From NCBI GenBank assembly GCA_000153445.1, contig CH672396.1, positions 281,668 through 345,667 on the forward strand: 64,000 bases of DNA, given 5' to 3'. The position numbers and the translations under genes were made by a program. The stretch is from a gamma proteobacterium HTCC2207 (lineage in GTDB: Bacteria; Pseudomonadota; Gammaproteobacteria; Pseudomonadales; Porticoccaceae). This document shows, piece by piece, positions 46,464 to 55,675 of the stretch. The notes under the pieces were generated by a model, which had not been told where the DNA came from, ran no database searches, and was given only the letters and a program-made list of their open reading frames with translations. Position 1 is the stretch's first letter. Every line of letters starts with the position of its first letter.

Positions 46464-47120
46464 TCAGTCTCGCAGGGAGATAATCTGCCAGTGTTTTTCT
46501 CTAGCGGCTTCATGTAGTGCTGGGCAGGGGTCTACAGCCACCGCGTGATCAACTTCTAACAGCAGAGGCAGATCGTTGATTGAATCACTGTAAAACCAAC
46601 TGCCTTCAAGTGTCTCGCTTTGCTCTTTAAGCCATTCATTGAGTCGCACCACCTTGCCCTCTTTATAAGTGGGCACGCCTTCAACCTTACCGCTATAACG
46701 GCCGTCGATGATTTGTGCATCCGTAGCCAAAATCTCAGTCACGCCTAGGCTGTGGCAGATCGGCTCAACAATAAAGCGATTGGTGGAGGTGATAATCAAT
46801 AGCCGATCTCCGGCGTCTCGGTGCTTTTGCAAGAGGGTCTGAGCCTTTGCCAAATGCATAGGTGCAATAACCTGCTGCATAAAGCGTTTATGCAGTTCCG
46901 CGAGCGCCGTCATGGACATTTTAGTCAGCGGCTGCAGAGAAAATTCTAGATAGGCAAAAATATCCAAGCTACCGGCGACGTAATCAGCGTAGAATTGATC
47001 ATTAGATTTCTTAAACTGCTGAGCATCAACAACTTTCTCAGAGACTAAAAATTCGCCCCAGCTGTGATCGCTGTCACCAGAGATCAATGTGTTGTCGAGG
47101 TCGAAAATAGCCAGTGCCAT
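46464..47120 (-). CDS. HAD-superfamily (subfamily IB) phosphatase
   Basis: A 218-residue phosphoserine-phosphatase-like hydrolase. Motif I is IFDLDNTLISGD (nucleophile Asp7 and Asp9), motif II is LLIITSTNRFI, and motif IV is FYSDSINDLPLL. A helical cap lies between. The natural substrate is unknown. The ATG at 47120 directly precedes motif I, as in the family. It is divergent from rppH, an arrangement also found in pseudomonads. Confidence 0.92.
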   Translation of the reverse strand: MALAIFDLDNTLISGDSDHSWGEFLVSEKVVDAQQFKKSNDQFYADYVAGSLDIFAYLEFSLQPLTKMSMTALAELHKRFMQQVIAPMHLAKAQTLLQKHRDAGDRLLIITSTNRFIVEPICHSLGVTEILATDAQIIDGRYSGKVEGVPTYKEGKVVRLNEWLKEQSETLEGSWFYSDSINDLPLLLEVDHAVAVDPCPALHEAAREKHWQIISLRD

Positions 47121-47255
47121 AACTTGGAGTCCAATTGGGTTGCAGCCCGAGAGGATAACCATAGCGCAGGGTTGTCTCAAGAGAAAATTGCCGAGACCGG
47201 CAGACTATGGAACAATGCTGCGGCGTCAATGCTTGTAAAAAAGGGTGTATTTGAA

Positions 47256-47759
47256 TTGGTTGATAAGGATGGTTATCGCTCCAACGTCGCGATTGTTATA
47301 GGTGATGGCAACGGTCGCCTATTCTGGGCAAAACGGGTAGGCCAGCAGGCTTGGCAGTTTCCCCAGGGCGGCATAGATCACGGCGAGTCTGTGGAGGATG
47401 CGCTCTATCGTGAGCTCTATGAAGAGGTCGGCCTCAAATCCGATGATGTGAAAATTCTTCAGCGCTCCAAGCGCTGGCTGCGTTACAACATTCCCGAACA
47501 GATGCAGCGTAAACATTCCAAGCCTCTGTGTATCGGCCAAAAGCAGCGATGGTTTTATCTGCAGATGACCTGCGATCCCGCGAACGTGCGCTTTGATACC
47601 AGCGGAAGTCCTGAATTCGATGATTGGCAATGGGTTAATTATTGGTATCCGGTCAATTCAGTTATTTCGTTTAAGCGCACTATTTATCGCAATGCATTGC
47701 AGGAATTCTCCTCCGTCAATGCCCGCTTGCAACATTCACCCTCGTCTAAGAGCCTGTAA
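47256..47759 (+). CDS. rppH: RNA pyrophosphohydrolase
   Basis: Nudix enzyme of 167 residues that removes pyrophosphate from mRNA 5' ends and triggers decay. The Nudix box is complete: GGIDHGESVEDALYRELYEEVGL split across residues ~35-57. KRWLRYNIPE and QRWFYLQMTCD also match. I place the start at the TTG giving MVDKDGYRSN, which aligns with the family start MIDxDGYRPN and has AAGGG upstream; an ATG nine codons earlier (47229) is the alternative. It is followed by ptsP after 2 bp. Confidence 0.94.
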   Translation: MVDKDGYRSNVAIVIGDGNGRLFWAKRVGQQAWQFPQGGIDHGESVEDALYRELYEEVGLKSDDVKILQRSKRWLRYNIPEQMQRKHSKPLCIGQKQRWFYLQMTCDPANVRFDTSGSPEFDDWQWVNYWYPVNSVISFKRTIYRNALQEFSSVNARLQHSPSSKSL

Positions 47760-47761
47760 CT

Positions 47762-50089
47762 ATGTTGGCGTCGCTGCGCAATATAGTGCAAGAAGTTAAC
47801 AGTGCCCGCAGTCTTGGCGAGGTGCTGACGATTATTGTCAAAGAAGTGCGCTCGGCCATGCAGGCCGGAGTTTGCTCGGTTTATCTATTCGACGAATCCG
47901 ATCAGCGCTATGTCCTTATGGCTACCGAAGGTCTGCGCCAAGAGTCTATTGGCCAAGTGCGCCTGGCCATGCGCGAAGGCCTGGTGGGTCTGGTTGCCGC
48001 CAGAGAAGAACCACTTAATTTAGAGGATGCCGATAAGCATCCCAGCTTCGCCTATTTTGAAGAAACCGGCGAGAGCCCCTTCCACTCCTTTTTGGGTGTG
48101 CCAATAATTCATCACCGCAAGGTGCTCGGTATCCTAGTGTTGCAGCAGGAAACCCAGAGACGCTTTGAGACTGAAGAAGAAGCCTTTGTGGTGACTGTCT
48201 GTGCTCAGCTGTCTGGTGCCATTGCGCATGCAGAAGCCACCGGTGCGCTGCGTCAATTGGCTTCGGCGGGCGGAGATAGGCTTCGTGAGGCGATATTCTG
48301 CGGTATCCCCAGCTCCCCAGGTGTGGGTATTGGTCGGGTTGTATTGGCCGCGCCAAGCGCCGATCTCCAGTCTGTTCCAGAGCGTTTTGCCGCCGACATT
48401 CCCGCAGAGATAGAGATCTTCCGCACTGCGCTGGAATCGGCCAAAGACGATATGCGCAATCTCAGCAAGGGGCTTGAAGGCAAGCTCAGCTCGGAAGAGA
48501 TCGCACTATTTGATATCTATATTCGCATGCTCGATGACCATTCCCTTGGGGGTGAGGTGATCGCGGCCATCGTTGACGGTCAGGCGGCGCAGAGTGCCTG
48601 GAGCTCGGTGATCCTCAAGCATGTTCGCACCTTCCGCAAAATGGAAGATCCCTATCTCCGTGAGCGCGCCGCCGACGTCAATGATTTGGGTCGCCGTGTC
48701 TTGGGTTACTTGCAGCGCAATGAAAAAAATATTCAGCCACTGCCGCGACGGATTATTTTAGTCGGTGAAGATTTGTCGGCCTCGGCGCTAGCGGATATTC
48801 CGGTAGACCGCTTGGTGGGTATAGTCTCGGTGAAAGGTTCGAGCAACTCCCATATGGCGATTGTCGGCCGCGCTCTCGGTGTGCCCACGGTAATGGGTGC
48901 GGTGGATTTGCCTTGGACCGAGATGGAAGGCCATGAGTTAATTATTGATGGCTTTAGCGGCGATGTGATCAGCCGTGCTACGCGCAGTATGCGCCGTGCC
49001 TATCTGCACCGACAGCGTCAGGAAACGCTGCTGGCCAAAGATCTTGAAAGTCTCCGAGATATTCCCTGTGTTACACCAGATGGTTTCTCTATGGCCCTGT
49101 GGATCAATACGGGTCTGCGTCAAGATATTGCCCTGGCGCTAAAAAGTAGCGCTGAGGGTGTGGGCCTCTATCGCACCGAAATTCCCTTTTTTACACGTTC
49201 GAGCTTTCCCACGGAAGACGAACAAACTGAAATCTACCGCGAGCAACTGCAAGCCTTTGCCCCTAACCCCGTGACTATGCGAACCCTGGATATCGGCGGT
49301 GATAAAGCGCTGCCCTACTTCCCCATCGAGGAGGAAAACCCTTTCCTCGGGTGGCGTGGTATCCGTATTTCTCTCGATCACCCAGAGATTTTTCTGATTC
49401 AGGTTCGCGCCATGTTGCGCGCCAGTGAAGGGCTCAATAATCTGCGTATCATGCTGCCCATGATCAGTAGTGTGCCAGAGCTTGATAGCGCTATGGAATT
49501 GATCGATCGAGCTTACCGCGAGCTTATACAGGAAGAGGGTTATCAGCTGGAAAAGCCGGCCATCGGCGCGATGATCGAAGTGCCGGCAGCGGTCTATCAA
49601 GTCAAAGAAATTGGTCGGCGAGTAGACTTTCTCTCTGTAGGCACCAATGATTTAACCCAGTACCTACTTGCTGTGGATCGCAATAATCCGAGGGTTGCCG
49701 ATCTCTATCACTCGTTGCACCCAGCTGTACTGCGTGCGCTAAAGAGTATTATTGAGCAGGCTGACGCAGTGAACTGTCAGATCAGTGTCTGTGGTGAGAT
49801 GGCCGGTGATCCCCTCTCCGTCGTAATGTTAATGGGGTTGGGTTACGACCATTTATCCATGAGTGCCAACAGCTTGCTGAAAGTGAAATCGATGCTCAGT
49901 CAGGTCTCGAAAACCGAGGCCCGTAGGTTAGCCAAGCGCGCCCTGCGCATGTCTGATGCGAGCTCTGTATCGCAACTGCTCTCGGATGCTCTAAGTCGAC
50001 CCGAACTGTCGAAACTCTATCGACCTGCCGAGCTCGATGAGAAGGCGGGTTTTTCAGGCAGTTCAAGTAGCCTTAAGCAAATCAAATAG
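47762..50089 (+). CDS. ptsP: Phosphoenolpyruvate-protein phosphotransferase PtsP (EI-Ntr)
   Basis: First enzyme of the nitrogen-related PTS, 775 residues. An N-terminal GAF domain (about 1-160) senses metabolites such as glutamine. The EI core follows: N-terminal PEP-utiliser part, the phosphohistidine His364 in KGSSNSHMAIVGRALG, and the PEP-binding barrel with GLYRTEIPFF, DIGGDKALPYF, ENPFLGWRGIR, FLSVGTNDLTQY and CGEMAGDP. It is co-transcribed with rppH, the usual pairing. Its stop codon lies in a 19-bp tandem repeat. Confidence 0.97.
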   Translation: MLASLRNIVQEVNSARSLGEVLTIIVKEVRSAMQAGVCSVYLFDESDQRYVLMATEGLRQESIGQVRLAMREGLVGLVAAREEPLNLEDADKHPSFAYFEETGESPFHSFLGVPIIHHRKVLGILVLQQETQRRFETEEEAFVVTVCAQLSGAIAHAEATGALRQLASAGGDRLREAIFCGIPSSPGVGIGRVVLAAPSADLQSVPERFAADIPAEIEIFRTALESAKDDMRNLSKGLEGKLSSEEIALFDIYIRMLDDHSLGGEVIAAIVDGQAAQSAWSSVILKHVRTFRKMEDPYLRERAADVNDLGRRVLGYLQRNEKNIQPLPRRIILVGEDLSASALADIPVDRLVGIVSVKGSSNSHMAIVGRALGVPTVMGAVDLPWTEMEGHELIIDGFSGDVISRATRSMRRAYLHRQRQETLLAKDLESLRDIPCVTPDGFSMALWINTGLRQDIALALKSSAEGVGLYRTEIPFFTRSSFPTEDEQTEIYREQLQAFAPNPVTMRTLDIGGDKALPYFPIEEENPFLGWRGIRISLDHPEIFLIQVRAMLRASEGLNNLRIMLPMISSVPELDSAMELIDRAYRELIQEEGYQLEKPAIGAMIEVPAAVYQVKEIGRRVDFLSVGTNDLTQYLLAVDRNNPRVADLYHSLHPAVLRALKSIIEQADAVNCQISVCGEMAGDPLSVVMLMGLGYDHLSMSANSLLKVKSMLSQVSKTEARRLAKRALRMSDASSVSQLLSDALSRPELSKLYRPAELDEKAGFSGSSSSLKQIK

Positions 50090-50123
50090 CCTTAAGCAGA
50101 TCAAATAGCCCTAAGCAGGCAGA
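50068..50123 (+). repeat. 19-bp tandem repeat across the ptsP stop codon
   Basis: Three near-identical copies of TAGCCTTAAGCARATCAAA follow one another at 50068-50086, 50087-50105 and 50106-50123, the last degenerate. The TAG at 50087 that opens the second copy is the ptsP stop; in the first copy the same TAG is out of frame. Confidence 0.88.
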
Positions 50124-50128
50124 TACCC

Positions 50129-50893
50129 TTAAAAAGTAAATATCTCGTGCCGTTCTGCAACACCTTTTATATAAGTCTGTTCGGCAATACTGCTGCCTGA
50201 GCTCGATAGCACAATCGAGGTTGCTGCTCTGGTGCCATAGTCCTCGGCCACAATAAAGGCTGACGACAGGCGTCGTTCCCAGTCCGCCGGCACTCCGGTG
50301 CTGGGAAGTAAGTGGTCAGGGTAAGTTTGATTTTGCTCCAGCAGGCCTAGTAGATCTTCGGCTAACTGTTGGTTGCTGCCCCGCTTACTTAATGTTTCCT
50401 TGAGCTGTCGCCGAGCGTAGTCAACCTTTGGCCAGGGACTGTCGAGAAGGTGGTTGCTCAGAGCATAAATGCCTGGCTCAAGACTGCGCACCTGGTGATT
50501 AAAGTTATTTAGATAAAGCAGTTGCTCGCCATCGTAAATCAGCAGATTAAATCCGCCATAGACATCAAAATCCTCTAACACCGAGTCTGCCCAGTCCTTT
50601 GCTGAGGCCTGGGAGCAGAGAAAATCGGTTACCAAATTACCGCGGGATTTGGGTCGCGCTTCATGAAATCCCGGCTTGGAAAAGTCCCTAAAATTGGTCA
50701 CTGCGGCAAAACGCCCATTGCGTGAGAGCCCCATCCAGGTTCCTCCCTGCTGCTCATCGCGACCCGCTAGCACCGGCATATCCTGCCACCAATGCATGGG
50801 CAGGGTCGGGCGCTGATAGAATTCGTCGCGATTGGAACAGACCGCGAGAGAGGTATCTGGATGATGGTTAAAAGCGATCGCAAGTAGGCACAT
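50129..50893 (-). CDS. NRDE/TANGO2 family protein
   Basis: A 254-residue protein of the Ntn-hydrolase-like NRDE family, named for the N-R-D-E motif seen here as VCSNRDEFYQRPT. Cys2 would be the N-terminal nucleophile after Met removal (MCLLAIAFNHHP). Other blocks are PVLAGRDEQQGGTWMGLS, GRFAAVTNFRD, LSNHLLDSPWPKV and the C-terminal RAATSIVL. The function in bacteria is unknown; animal TANGO2 affects lipid or haem handling. It converges on ptsP. Confidence 0.93.
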   Translation of the reverse strand: MCLLAIAFNHHPDTSLAVCSNRDEFYQRPTLPMHWWQDMPVLAGRDEQQGGTWMGLSRNGRFAAVTNFRDFSKPGFHEARPKSRGNLVTDFLCSQASAKDWADSVLEDFDVYGGFNLLIYDGEQLLYLNNFNHQVRSLEPGIYALSNHLLDSPWPKVDYARRQLKETLSKRGSNQQLAEDLLGLLEQNQTYPDHLLPSTGVPADWERRLSSAFIVAEDYGTRAATSIVLSSSGSSIAEQTYIKGVAERHEIFTF

Positions 50894-51031
50894 GGCCGGC
50901 AGTGTAACTTTTCATGTTTTATTTTAGAATTTTATTTTCAAGCGTATATTTTCTGTCTATTTCGTTCGTCGCGTGGCAGCTGCATAGATAAAAAGTTATC
51001 ATCAGCGAAGAATTAATTCTTGAGAAACACA

Positions 51032-51874
51032 ATGCTAAATTATCCACAGATCGACCCGGTTGCATTGTCACTGGGGCCGTTTGAATTGGCGGACACTGTT
51101 ATTGGGCCGCTACAGGTCCACTGGTACGGCATTATGTACCTGCTGGCTTTTACCTGTGCCTGGTTATTGGCAAGCCGCAACAGTCAGCGCCCCTGGTCGC
51201 CGATTGTTAAAACCCAAGTTGAAGACCTAATCGTCTTTGGCGCCTGGGGGGTTATTCTCGGCGGCCGTTTTGGCTATATGCTGTTTTACAGCGCCGACAA
51301 ATGGCTCGCCGATCCCGGTATGATTTTCCGTATCTGGGAGGGCGGTATGTCCTTTCATGGTGGCTTGTTAGGTGTTGCCCTGGCCCTGCTGCTCTATGCT
51401 CGCAAGCATAAACTCGCCTTTCTCAGCCTTGCTGACTTTGTTGTACCGCTGGTGCCTGCGGGTCTGTTTTTTGGCCGTCTGGGGAATTTTATCGGTCAAG
51501 AACTCTGGGGCCGCCCCACAGAAATGTCCTGGGGCATGCTGTTCCCCGCCGACCCAGAGCAGTTGGCGCGCCATCCTTCGCAACTATATGAGGCCATGCT
51601 TGAGGGCGCGGTACTGTTCTTGATTATCAACTGGTACGCCAGAAAGCCACGCTTGTATGGCGAAGTCTCGGGCCTATTTTTAATTCTCTACGGCGCCTTC
51701 CGATTTGCTGTTGAGTTTGTCCGTCAGCCCGATCCTCAGTTTGCCCTTGACTCCGGTGCGGCTGAATTGCTCGGTTGGATGACTCGCGGCCAGACACTCT
51801 GTATCCCGATGATTATTTTCGGTCTCTGGTTAATGCGCAAATCCCTGCGCGCACTTGTCAGCCGCAAGGCCTAG
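51032..51874 (+). CDS. lgt: Prolipoprotein diacylglyceryl transferase
   Basis: Inner-membrane enzyme of 280 residues that adds diacylglycerol to the Cys of prolipoproteins. About seven membrane segments are present. The signature GRLGNFIGQELWGRPTEMSWG (in parts), HGGLLGV, HPSQLYEAMLEG and GEVSGLFLILYGAFRFAVEF (in parts) include the catalytic Arg and His positions. The ATG at 51032 is preferred over a TTG 12 bases upstream. It leads lgt-thyA-folA. Confidence 0.96.
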   Translation: MLNYPQIDPVALSLGPFELADTVIGPLQVHWYGIMYLLAFTCAWLLASRNSQRPWSPIVKTQVEDLIVFGAWGVILGGRFGYMLFYSADKWLADPGMIFRIWEGGMSFHGGLLGVALALLLYARKHKLAFLSLADFVVPLVPAGLFFGRLGNFIGQELWGRPTEMSWGMLFPADPEQLARHPSQLYEAMLEGAVLFLIINWYARKPRLYGEVSGLFLILYGAFRFAVEFVRQPDPQFALDSGAAELLGWMTRGQTLCIPMIIFGLWLMRKSLRALVSRKA

Positions 51875-51904
51875 AGCGTAAGGCGAAAATTAAAAGGCAC
51901 AGCA

Positions 51905-52810
51905 ATGAAGCAATATTTAGACTTAATTAAACATATTCGTGATCACGGTGTAAAAAAAGAAGATCGCACCGCCACCGGTACTCAGAGTATTTTCGGCCAC
52001 CAGATGCGCTTTGATCTGAGCCAGGGCTTTCCCTTGGTGACAACTAAAAAAGTTCATCTCAAATCGATACTCCATGAATTGCTGTGGTTTATTCGCGGCG
52101 ATACCAATATTCGCTACTTGGTTGAAAATGGCGTTGGCATCTGGAATGACTGGCCCTATCAGAGCTGGCTGCGCGAGACTGACCAAGAGGCCGACTTTCC
52201 AATGTATTCGCCGGAGTGGAAGGCAAAAATGAAGGAGTTTATTCAGCGGATTAAAGATGACGATGAATTTGCTCAGCAGTACGGCGACCTGGGTCCTGTC
52301 TATGGCCATCAGTGGCGCAATTTCGAAGGTGTAGATCAGCTTGCACAGGTGGTTGAGGATATTAAATCCAATCCTGATTCCCGGCGTCTAATTGTCTCAG
52401 CGTGGAACCCAAAAGATATTCCGGTGATGGTCAAGTCGGGTCTGCCGCCCTGCCACAGCCTGTTCCAATTTTATGTCACTGAGGGACGTCTCTCCTGTCA
52501 GCTGTATCAGCGCAGTGCTGATGTGTTTCTCGGTGTGCCGTTTAATATTGCCTCCTATGCCATCTTGACCCTTATGATCGCTCAGGTCACCGGACTCGAG
52601 CCTGGAGATTTCGTGCACACTTTTGGTGATGCTCATCTCTACAGTAACCATATGGATCAGGTGGAGGAGCTGCTTTCCCGAGAGACCTATCCGCTGCCAA
52701 CACTGGCGATTAACCCAGCGGTCGACAACCTATTCGATTTTGTTTTTGAGGACTTTGAGTTACTCGACTATCAGAGTCATGGGCCTATTTCTGCACCTGT
52801 AGCGGTCTAG
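51905..52810 (+). CDS. thyA: Thymidylate synthase
   Basis: Makes dTMP from dUMP using methylenetetrahydrofolate. It has 301 residues, longer than the 264 of Escherichia because of an insert around residues 86-125 ([20 protein letters not shown]), as in many non-enteric bacteria. Active-site features are [21 protein letters not shown], Cys183 in [31 protein letters not shown] and [12 protein letters not shown]. It lies 30 bp after lgt and 19 bp before folA. Confidence 0.98.
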   Translation: MKQYLDLIKHIRDHGVKKEDRTATGTQSIFGHQMRFDLSQGFPLVTTKKVHLKSILHELLWFIRGDTNIRYLVENGVGIWNDWPYQSWLRETDQEADFPMYSPEWKAKMKEFIQRIKDDDEFAQQYGDLGPVYGHQWRNFEGVDQLAQVVEDIKSNPDSRRLIVSAWNPKDIPVMVKSGLPPCHSLFQFYVTEGRLSCQLYQRSADVFLGVPFNIASYAILTLMIAQVTGLEPGDFVHTFGDAHLYSNHMDQVEELLSRETYPLPTLAINPAVDNLFDFVFEDFELLDYQSHGPISAPVAV

Positions 52811-52829
52811 CCGCGCCTGAGGAAATAAT

Positions 52830-53333
52830 ATGAAAGTATCCTTAATCGTGGCTGTAAGCCGCAATGGTGTAATTGGTCAAAACAATCAGCTACCTTGGCA
52901 TCTGCCGGGAGACCTTAAGTACTTTAAGTCAGTGACCATGGGCAAGCCTTTGATTATGGGTCGCAAGACCTTTGATTCCATCGGCCGACCCTTGCCCGGG
53001 CGCACCAGCATAGTGATTACTCGCGATCCCGAGTGGCATGCCGAGGGTGTCCAGATCGCCCAGACCTTGCTCCAGGCCATGGCGCTAGCCGAGTTGGCCT
53101 GCGCTGAGGCAGGGGTGGATGAGATTATGGTGATTGGCGGAGAGCAGATATACCGTTTGACTCTGCCAGTTGCGGACCGGCTTTATCTCACCGAAGTGCA
53201 GGCTGAAGTTGAGGGCGATGCATTTTTCCCGACCTATAATTTAGAGCAGTGGCATCAAGTCAGTGAGCAATTACCAGAGAAAACCGACACCCATCCTTAT
53301 CGATATTTGGTGCTCGAGCGAAAGTCTAATTAG
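52830..53333 (+). CDS. folA: Dihydrofolate reductase
   Basis: A 167-residue NADPH enzyme regenerating tetrahydrofolate after the ThyA reaction. It has IVAVSRNGVIGQNNQLPWHLPGDLKYFK in pieces, LIMGRKTFDSIGRPLPGR, IVITRD and the EIMVIGGEQIYRLTLP region. This is the genuine FolA, in contrast to the RibD-like protein at 7186. Coupling with thyA is common. Confidence 0.98.
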   Translation: MKVSLIVAVSRNGVIGQNNQLPWHLPGDLKYFKSVTMGKPLIMGRKTFDSIGRPLPGRTSIVITRDPEWHAEGVQIAQTLLQAMALAELACAEAGVDEIMVIGGEQIYRLTLPVADRLYLTEVQAEVEGDAFFPTYNLEQWHQVSEQLPEKTDTHPYRYLVLERKSN

Positions 53334-53352
53334 TTGTTACATTAGGTAACAA

Positions 53353-53367
53353 AGATAATGCTTATCA
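53353..53367. promoter_or_regulatory. Candidate Fur box upstream of the TonB operon
   Basis: AGATAATGCTTATCA agrees with the 7-1-7 Fur consensus TGATAATNATTATCA at 12 of 14 specified positions. It lies about 160 bp before the first gene of the TonB system. A second inverted repeat TTGTTAC-N5-GTAACAA (53334-53352) abuts it on the folA side. Confidence 0.5.
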
Positions 53368-53524
53368 AGTTCGCCGAGCTCAATTTGTGTCCACCAATTG
53401 ATTCTTTAAGAACAGACTGTTAAAAAGACGCACCAATAAAAATTGTTAGTTGCTGGAGCTGTGTTATTTCCAGATTCTGACAATATAAAGATCACCAATC
53501 CGATAGACCCAAGTTGAGGGAACT

Positions 53525-54307
53525 ATGAAAAAGCAACCACTAAAAGCACTGGCCTTATGCGCCGTACTTGCCGGTGGCTTAACTGCAGTTGCAGTTCAGG
53601 CTACAGAGGTAAGTGAAGTGCTGAAAGCCGGAGCCGTTAAGGTTCAGGCAGCCAAAACAGCACAGACTAAAGTTGATCGCATCGCCGACCAGACCGACGG
53701 TCTACTGCAAGAGTTTAAGCAAGTAAACAAACAGATCGAAAGCCTGCGTGTTTATAACTCACAGCTCGAACGTCAGATTGAAAGCCAGAAGCAAATGATG
53801 GCTGAACTTGTTGAGTCGATCGAAAACGCTACTGTTATTGAGCGAGGAATTTCGCCTCTAATGGAAAGCATGCTGAAAGCACTACGTACCTTTGTTGAGC
53901 TGGACGTCCCCTTTAAGACTGAAATGCGTGCTGCAGCCGTCGAAGAACTTTTCGACAATCTCGACAGCGCCAAGTTCTCTTCAGCTGAAAAATTCCGCCA
54001 GATCCTCGAAATTTACGATATCGAGTCTGAGTACAGCCTCTCTCTGGAAACCTACCGCGATCTCGTTGATATCAACGCCGATGGCTCTGAGGTTGAAGTC
54101 GATATGCTGCGTGTTGGTCGTATTGCACTGATGTATCAAACTAAAGACAAATCTCAGACAGGTGCTTGGAATAAAACCACTGGTTCTTGGGAAACTTTGG
54201 GTTCTGACTACAGACGTCCTGTAGACCAGGGCATTCGCATCGCTAAGAAATTAGCACCGCAGGATGTTATGGAAATGCCAATTAACGCTCCGGAGACTGC
54301 ACAATGA
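53525..54307 (+). CDS. DUF3450 periplasmic protein of the TonB system
   Basis: A 260-residue exported protein (signal peptide MKKQPLKALALCAVLAGGLTA... ending near VQA before TEV). A long coiled coil spans residues ~45-105 (DGLLQEFKQVNKQIESLRVY, then QLERQIESQKQMMAELVES). It carries the DUF3450 region ISPLMESMLKALRTFVELDVPF. In Vibrio-type TonB2 operons a DUF3450 protein is encoded with TtpC, ExbB, ExbD and TonB. GAGGG precedes the ATG, and the gene overlaps the next by four bases. Confidence 0.92.
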   Translation: MKKQPLKALALCAVLAGGLTAVAVQATEVSEVLKAGAVKVQAAKTAQTKVDRIADQTDGLLQEFKQVNKQIESLRVYNSQLERQIESQKQMMAELVESIENATVIERGISPLMESMLKALRTFVELDVPFKTEMRAAAVEELFDNLDSAKFSSAEKFRQILEIYDIESEYSLSLETYRDLVDINADGSEVEVDMLRVGRIALMYQTKDKSQTGAWNKTTGSWETLGSDYRRPVDQGIRIAKKLAPQDVMEMPINAPETAQ

Positions 54308-55674
54308 AACTGAAATTCATTAAAGTTTGTGCCGCTTTCATAGCTGCTGCTGCAGTAAGCATGCCAGCGCTGGCACAGGAAGCTAAATCACTCGATGAGC
54401 TGCTGAACATGATTCAGAGTTCAAAGATTTCTGAATCTCAAGAATATCGAGACCGTGAAGCTGAATTTAAACGCGACCAGCGCAAGCAGGACGCACAGCT
54501 GACTCAAGCTAAGAACACCAAGACTGCTGAAGAGCGTCGCTCTGATCGTCTGGAACAGACTATCCGTGACAACGACCTGAAGCTTATTGGTCTGCGCGAG
54601 CAGCGCGACAAACGTCTCGGCTCACTAAAAGAGCTATTCGGACACCTGACTGGAGCCGCCGGTGATATCCGTGCCAACCTGACTCAGTCTGTCGTTAGTG
54701 CTCAGATCCCTGGCCGTACCGAATTTCTCGATGAGTTGATTGAGAAGATGAGCAGCGACACTCGCCTGCCTTCTATCATGGACATTGAGAAGTTGTGGTT
54801 CGAGCAGCAGCGTGAAATGAACGAGAGTGGTCGTGTGGTTAAATTCAACCGCACAGTACTGCGCGCCGACGGTTCACAAGAAGAAATGGAAGTTGTCCGT
54901 GTTGGTACTTACAACCTGATGGCTAACGGCATGTACTTAGAGTACAGCCCAGAGAGCGGTCTGGTATCAGAGCTGGCTCGTCAGCCTTCTGGTCACCAGG
55001 GCAGCGCTGCAGATCTTCAGAATGCGGTTAGCGGTTTCACCAAAGCGGGCCTGGATCCCACAGGACCATTGGGTGGCGGCTTGTTGCGTGCACTGATTAA
55101 TACGCCAACACTGGTTGAGCGCTGGCACTTCGGTGGCATCGTTGGCTACGTGATTACAGGTGTATTCTGCGTTGCAATTCTGCTGGCTATCTGGCGCTTC
55201 ATCTTCTTACAAGGTGTTTCCTCTAAGGTATCTGCACAGCTTCGCTCTCCTGGCACTGCTGATCTGGCAAACCCATTGGGTCGCGTTCTTGCTGTAGCAC
55301 AGGCCAACCCAGGGCTGGATCCAGAGTCTCTAGAGCTGAAACTCCACGAAGCAGTACTGAAAGAGCGTCCTGCCATTGAGTCTGGTCTGAGCTTGCTCAA
55401 GATCATCGCTATGGTTGCACCGCTGCTCGGTCTGCTGGGTACAGTTACCGGTATGATTATTACCTTCCAGATGATTACTCTGTTTGGTGCTGGCGATCCG
55501 AAGGCAATGGCCGGCGGTATTTCTCAGGCACTGATTACAACAGTACTGGGTCTGGTAGTAGCCATCCCAACTGTATTGATGCACACCTTGGTGAATGGCA
55601 AAGCACAGCGTGTTCTGCATATTCTTGAAGAGCAGAGTGCAGGAATTGTTGCTGGTTCAGTAGAGGGTCGCTGA
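54304..55674 (+). CDS. ttpC: TtpC-like MotA/TolQ/ExbB proton-channel protein
   Basis: A 456-residue inner-membrane protein. A signal sequence (ending near LAQE) is followed by a charged coiled-coil periplasmic domain (QEYRDREAEFKRDQRKQDAQ; ERRSDRLEQTIRD). The C-terminal ExbB-like domain has a membrane segment around residues 280-300 and the conserved MVAPLLGLLGTVTGMIITFQ and ALITTVLGLVVAIPTVL helices. This architecture is TtpC of the TonB2 system, an extra energy-transduction component. It overlaps the DUF3450 gene (ATGA) and is 1 bp before exbB. Confidence 0.92.
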   Translation: MKLKFIKVCAAFIAAAAVSMPALAQEAKSLDELLNMIQSSKISESQEYRDREAEFKRDQRKQDAQLTQAKNTKTAEERRSDRLEQTIRDNDLKLIGLREQRDKRLGSLKELFGHLTGAAGDIRANLTQSVVSAQIPGRTEFLDELIEKMSSDTRLPSIMDIEKLWFEQQREMNESGRVVKFNRTVLRADGSQEEMEVVRVGTYNLMANGMYLEYSPESGLVSELARQPSGHQGSAADLQNAVSGFTKAGLDPTGPLGGGLLRALINTPTLVERWHFGGIVGYVITGVFCVAILLAIWRFIFLQGVSSKVSAQLRSPGTADLANPLGRVLAVAQANPGLDPESLELKLHEAVLKERPAIESGLSLLKIIAMVAPLLGLLGTVTGMIITFQMITLFGAGDPKAMAGGISQALITTVLGLVVAIPTVLMHTLVNGKAQRVLHILEEQSAGIVAGSVEGR

Positions 55675-55675
55675 A

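Noticed and set aside
49139-49600. Minus-strand frame of 153 codons inside ptsP.
   Set aside because: Antisense shadow of the conserved PEP-binding domain, no start signals.
51008-51021. 14-bp palindrome AAGAATTAATTCTT before lgt.
   Set aside because: Short and purely AT-rich; expected by chance in such sequence and no regulator is implied.
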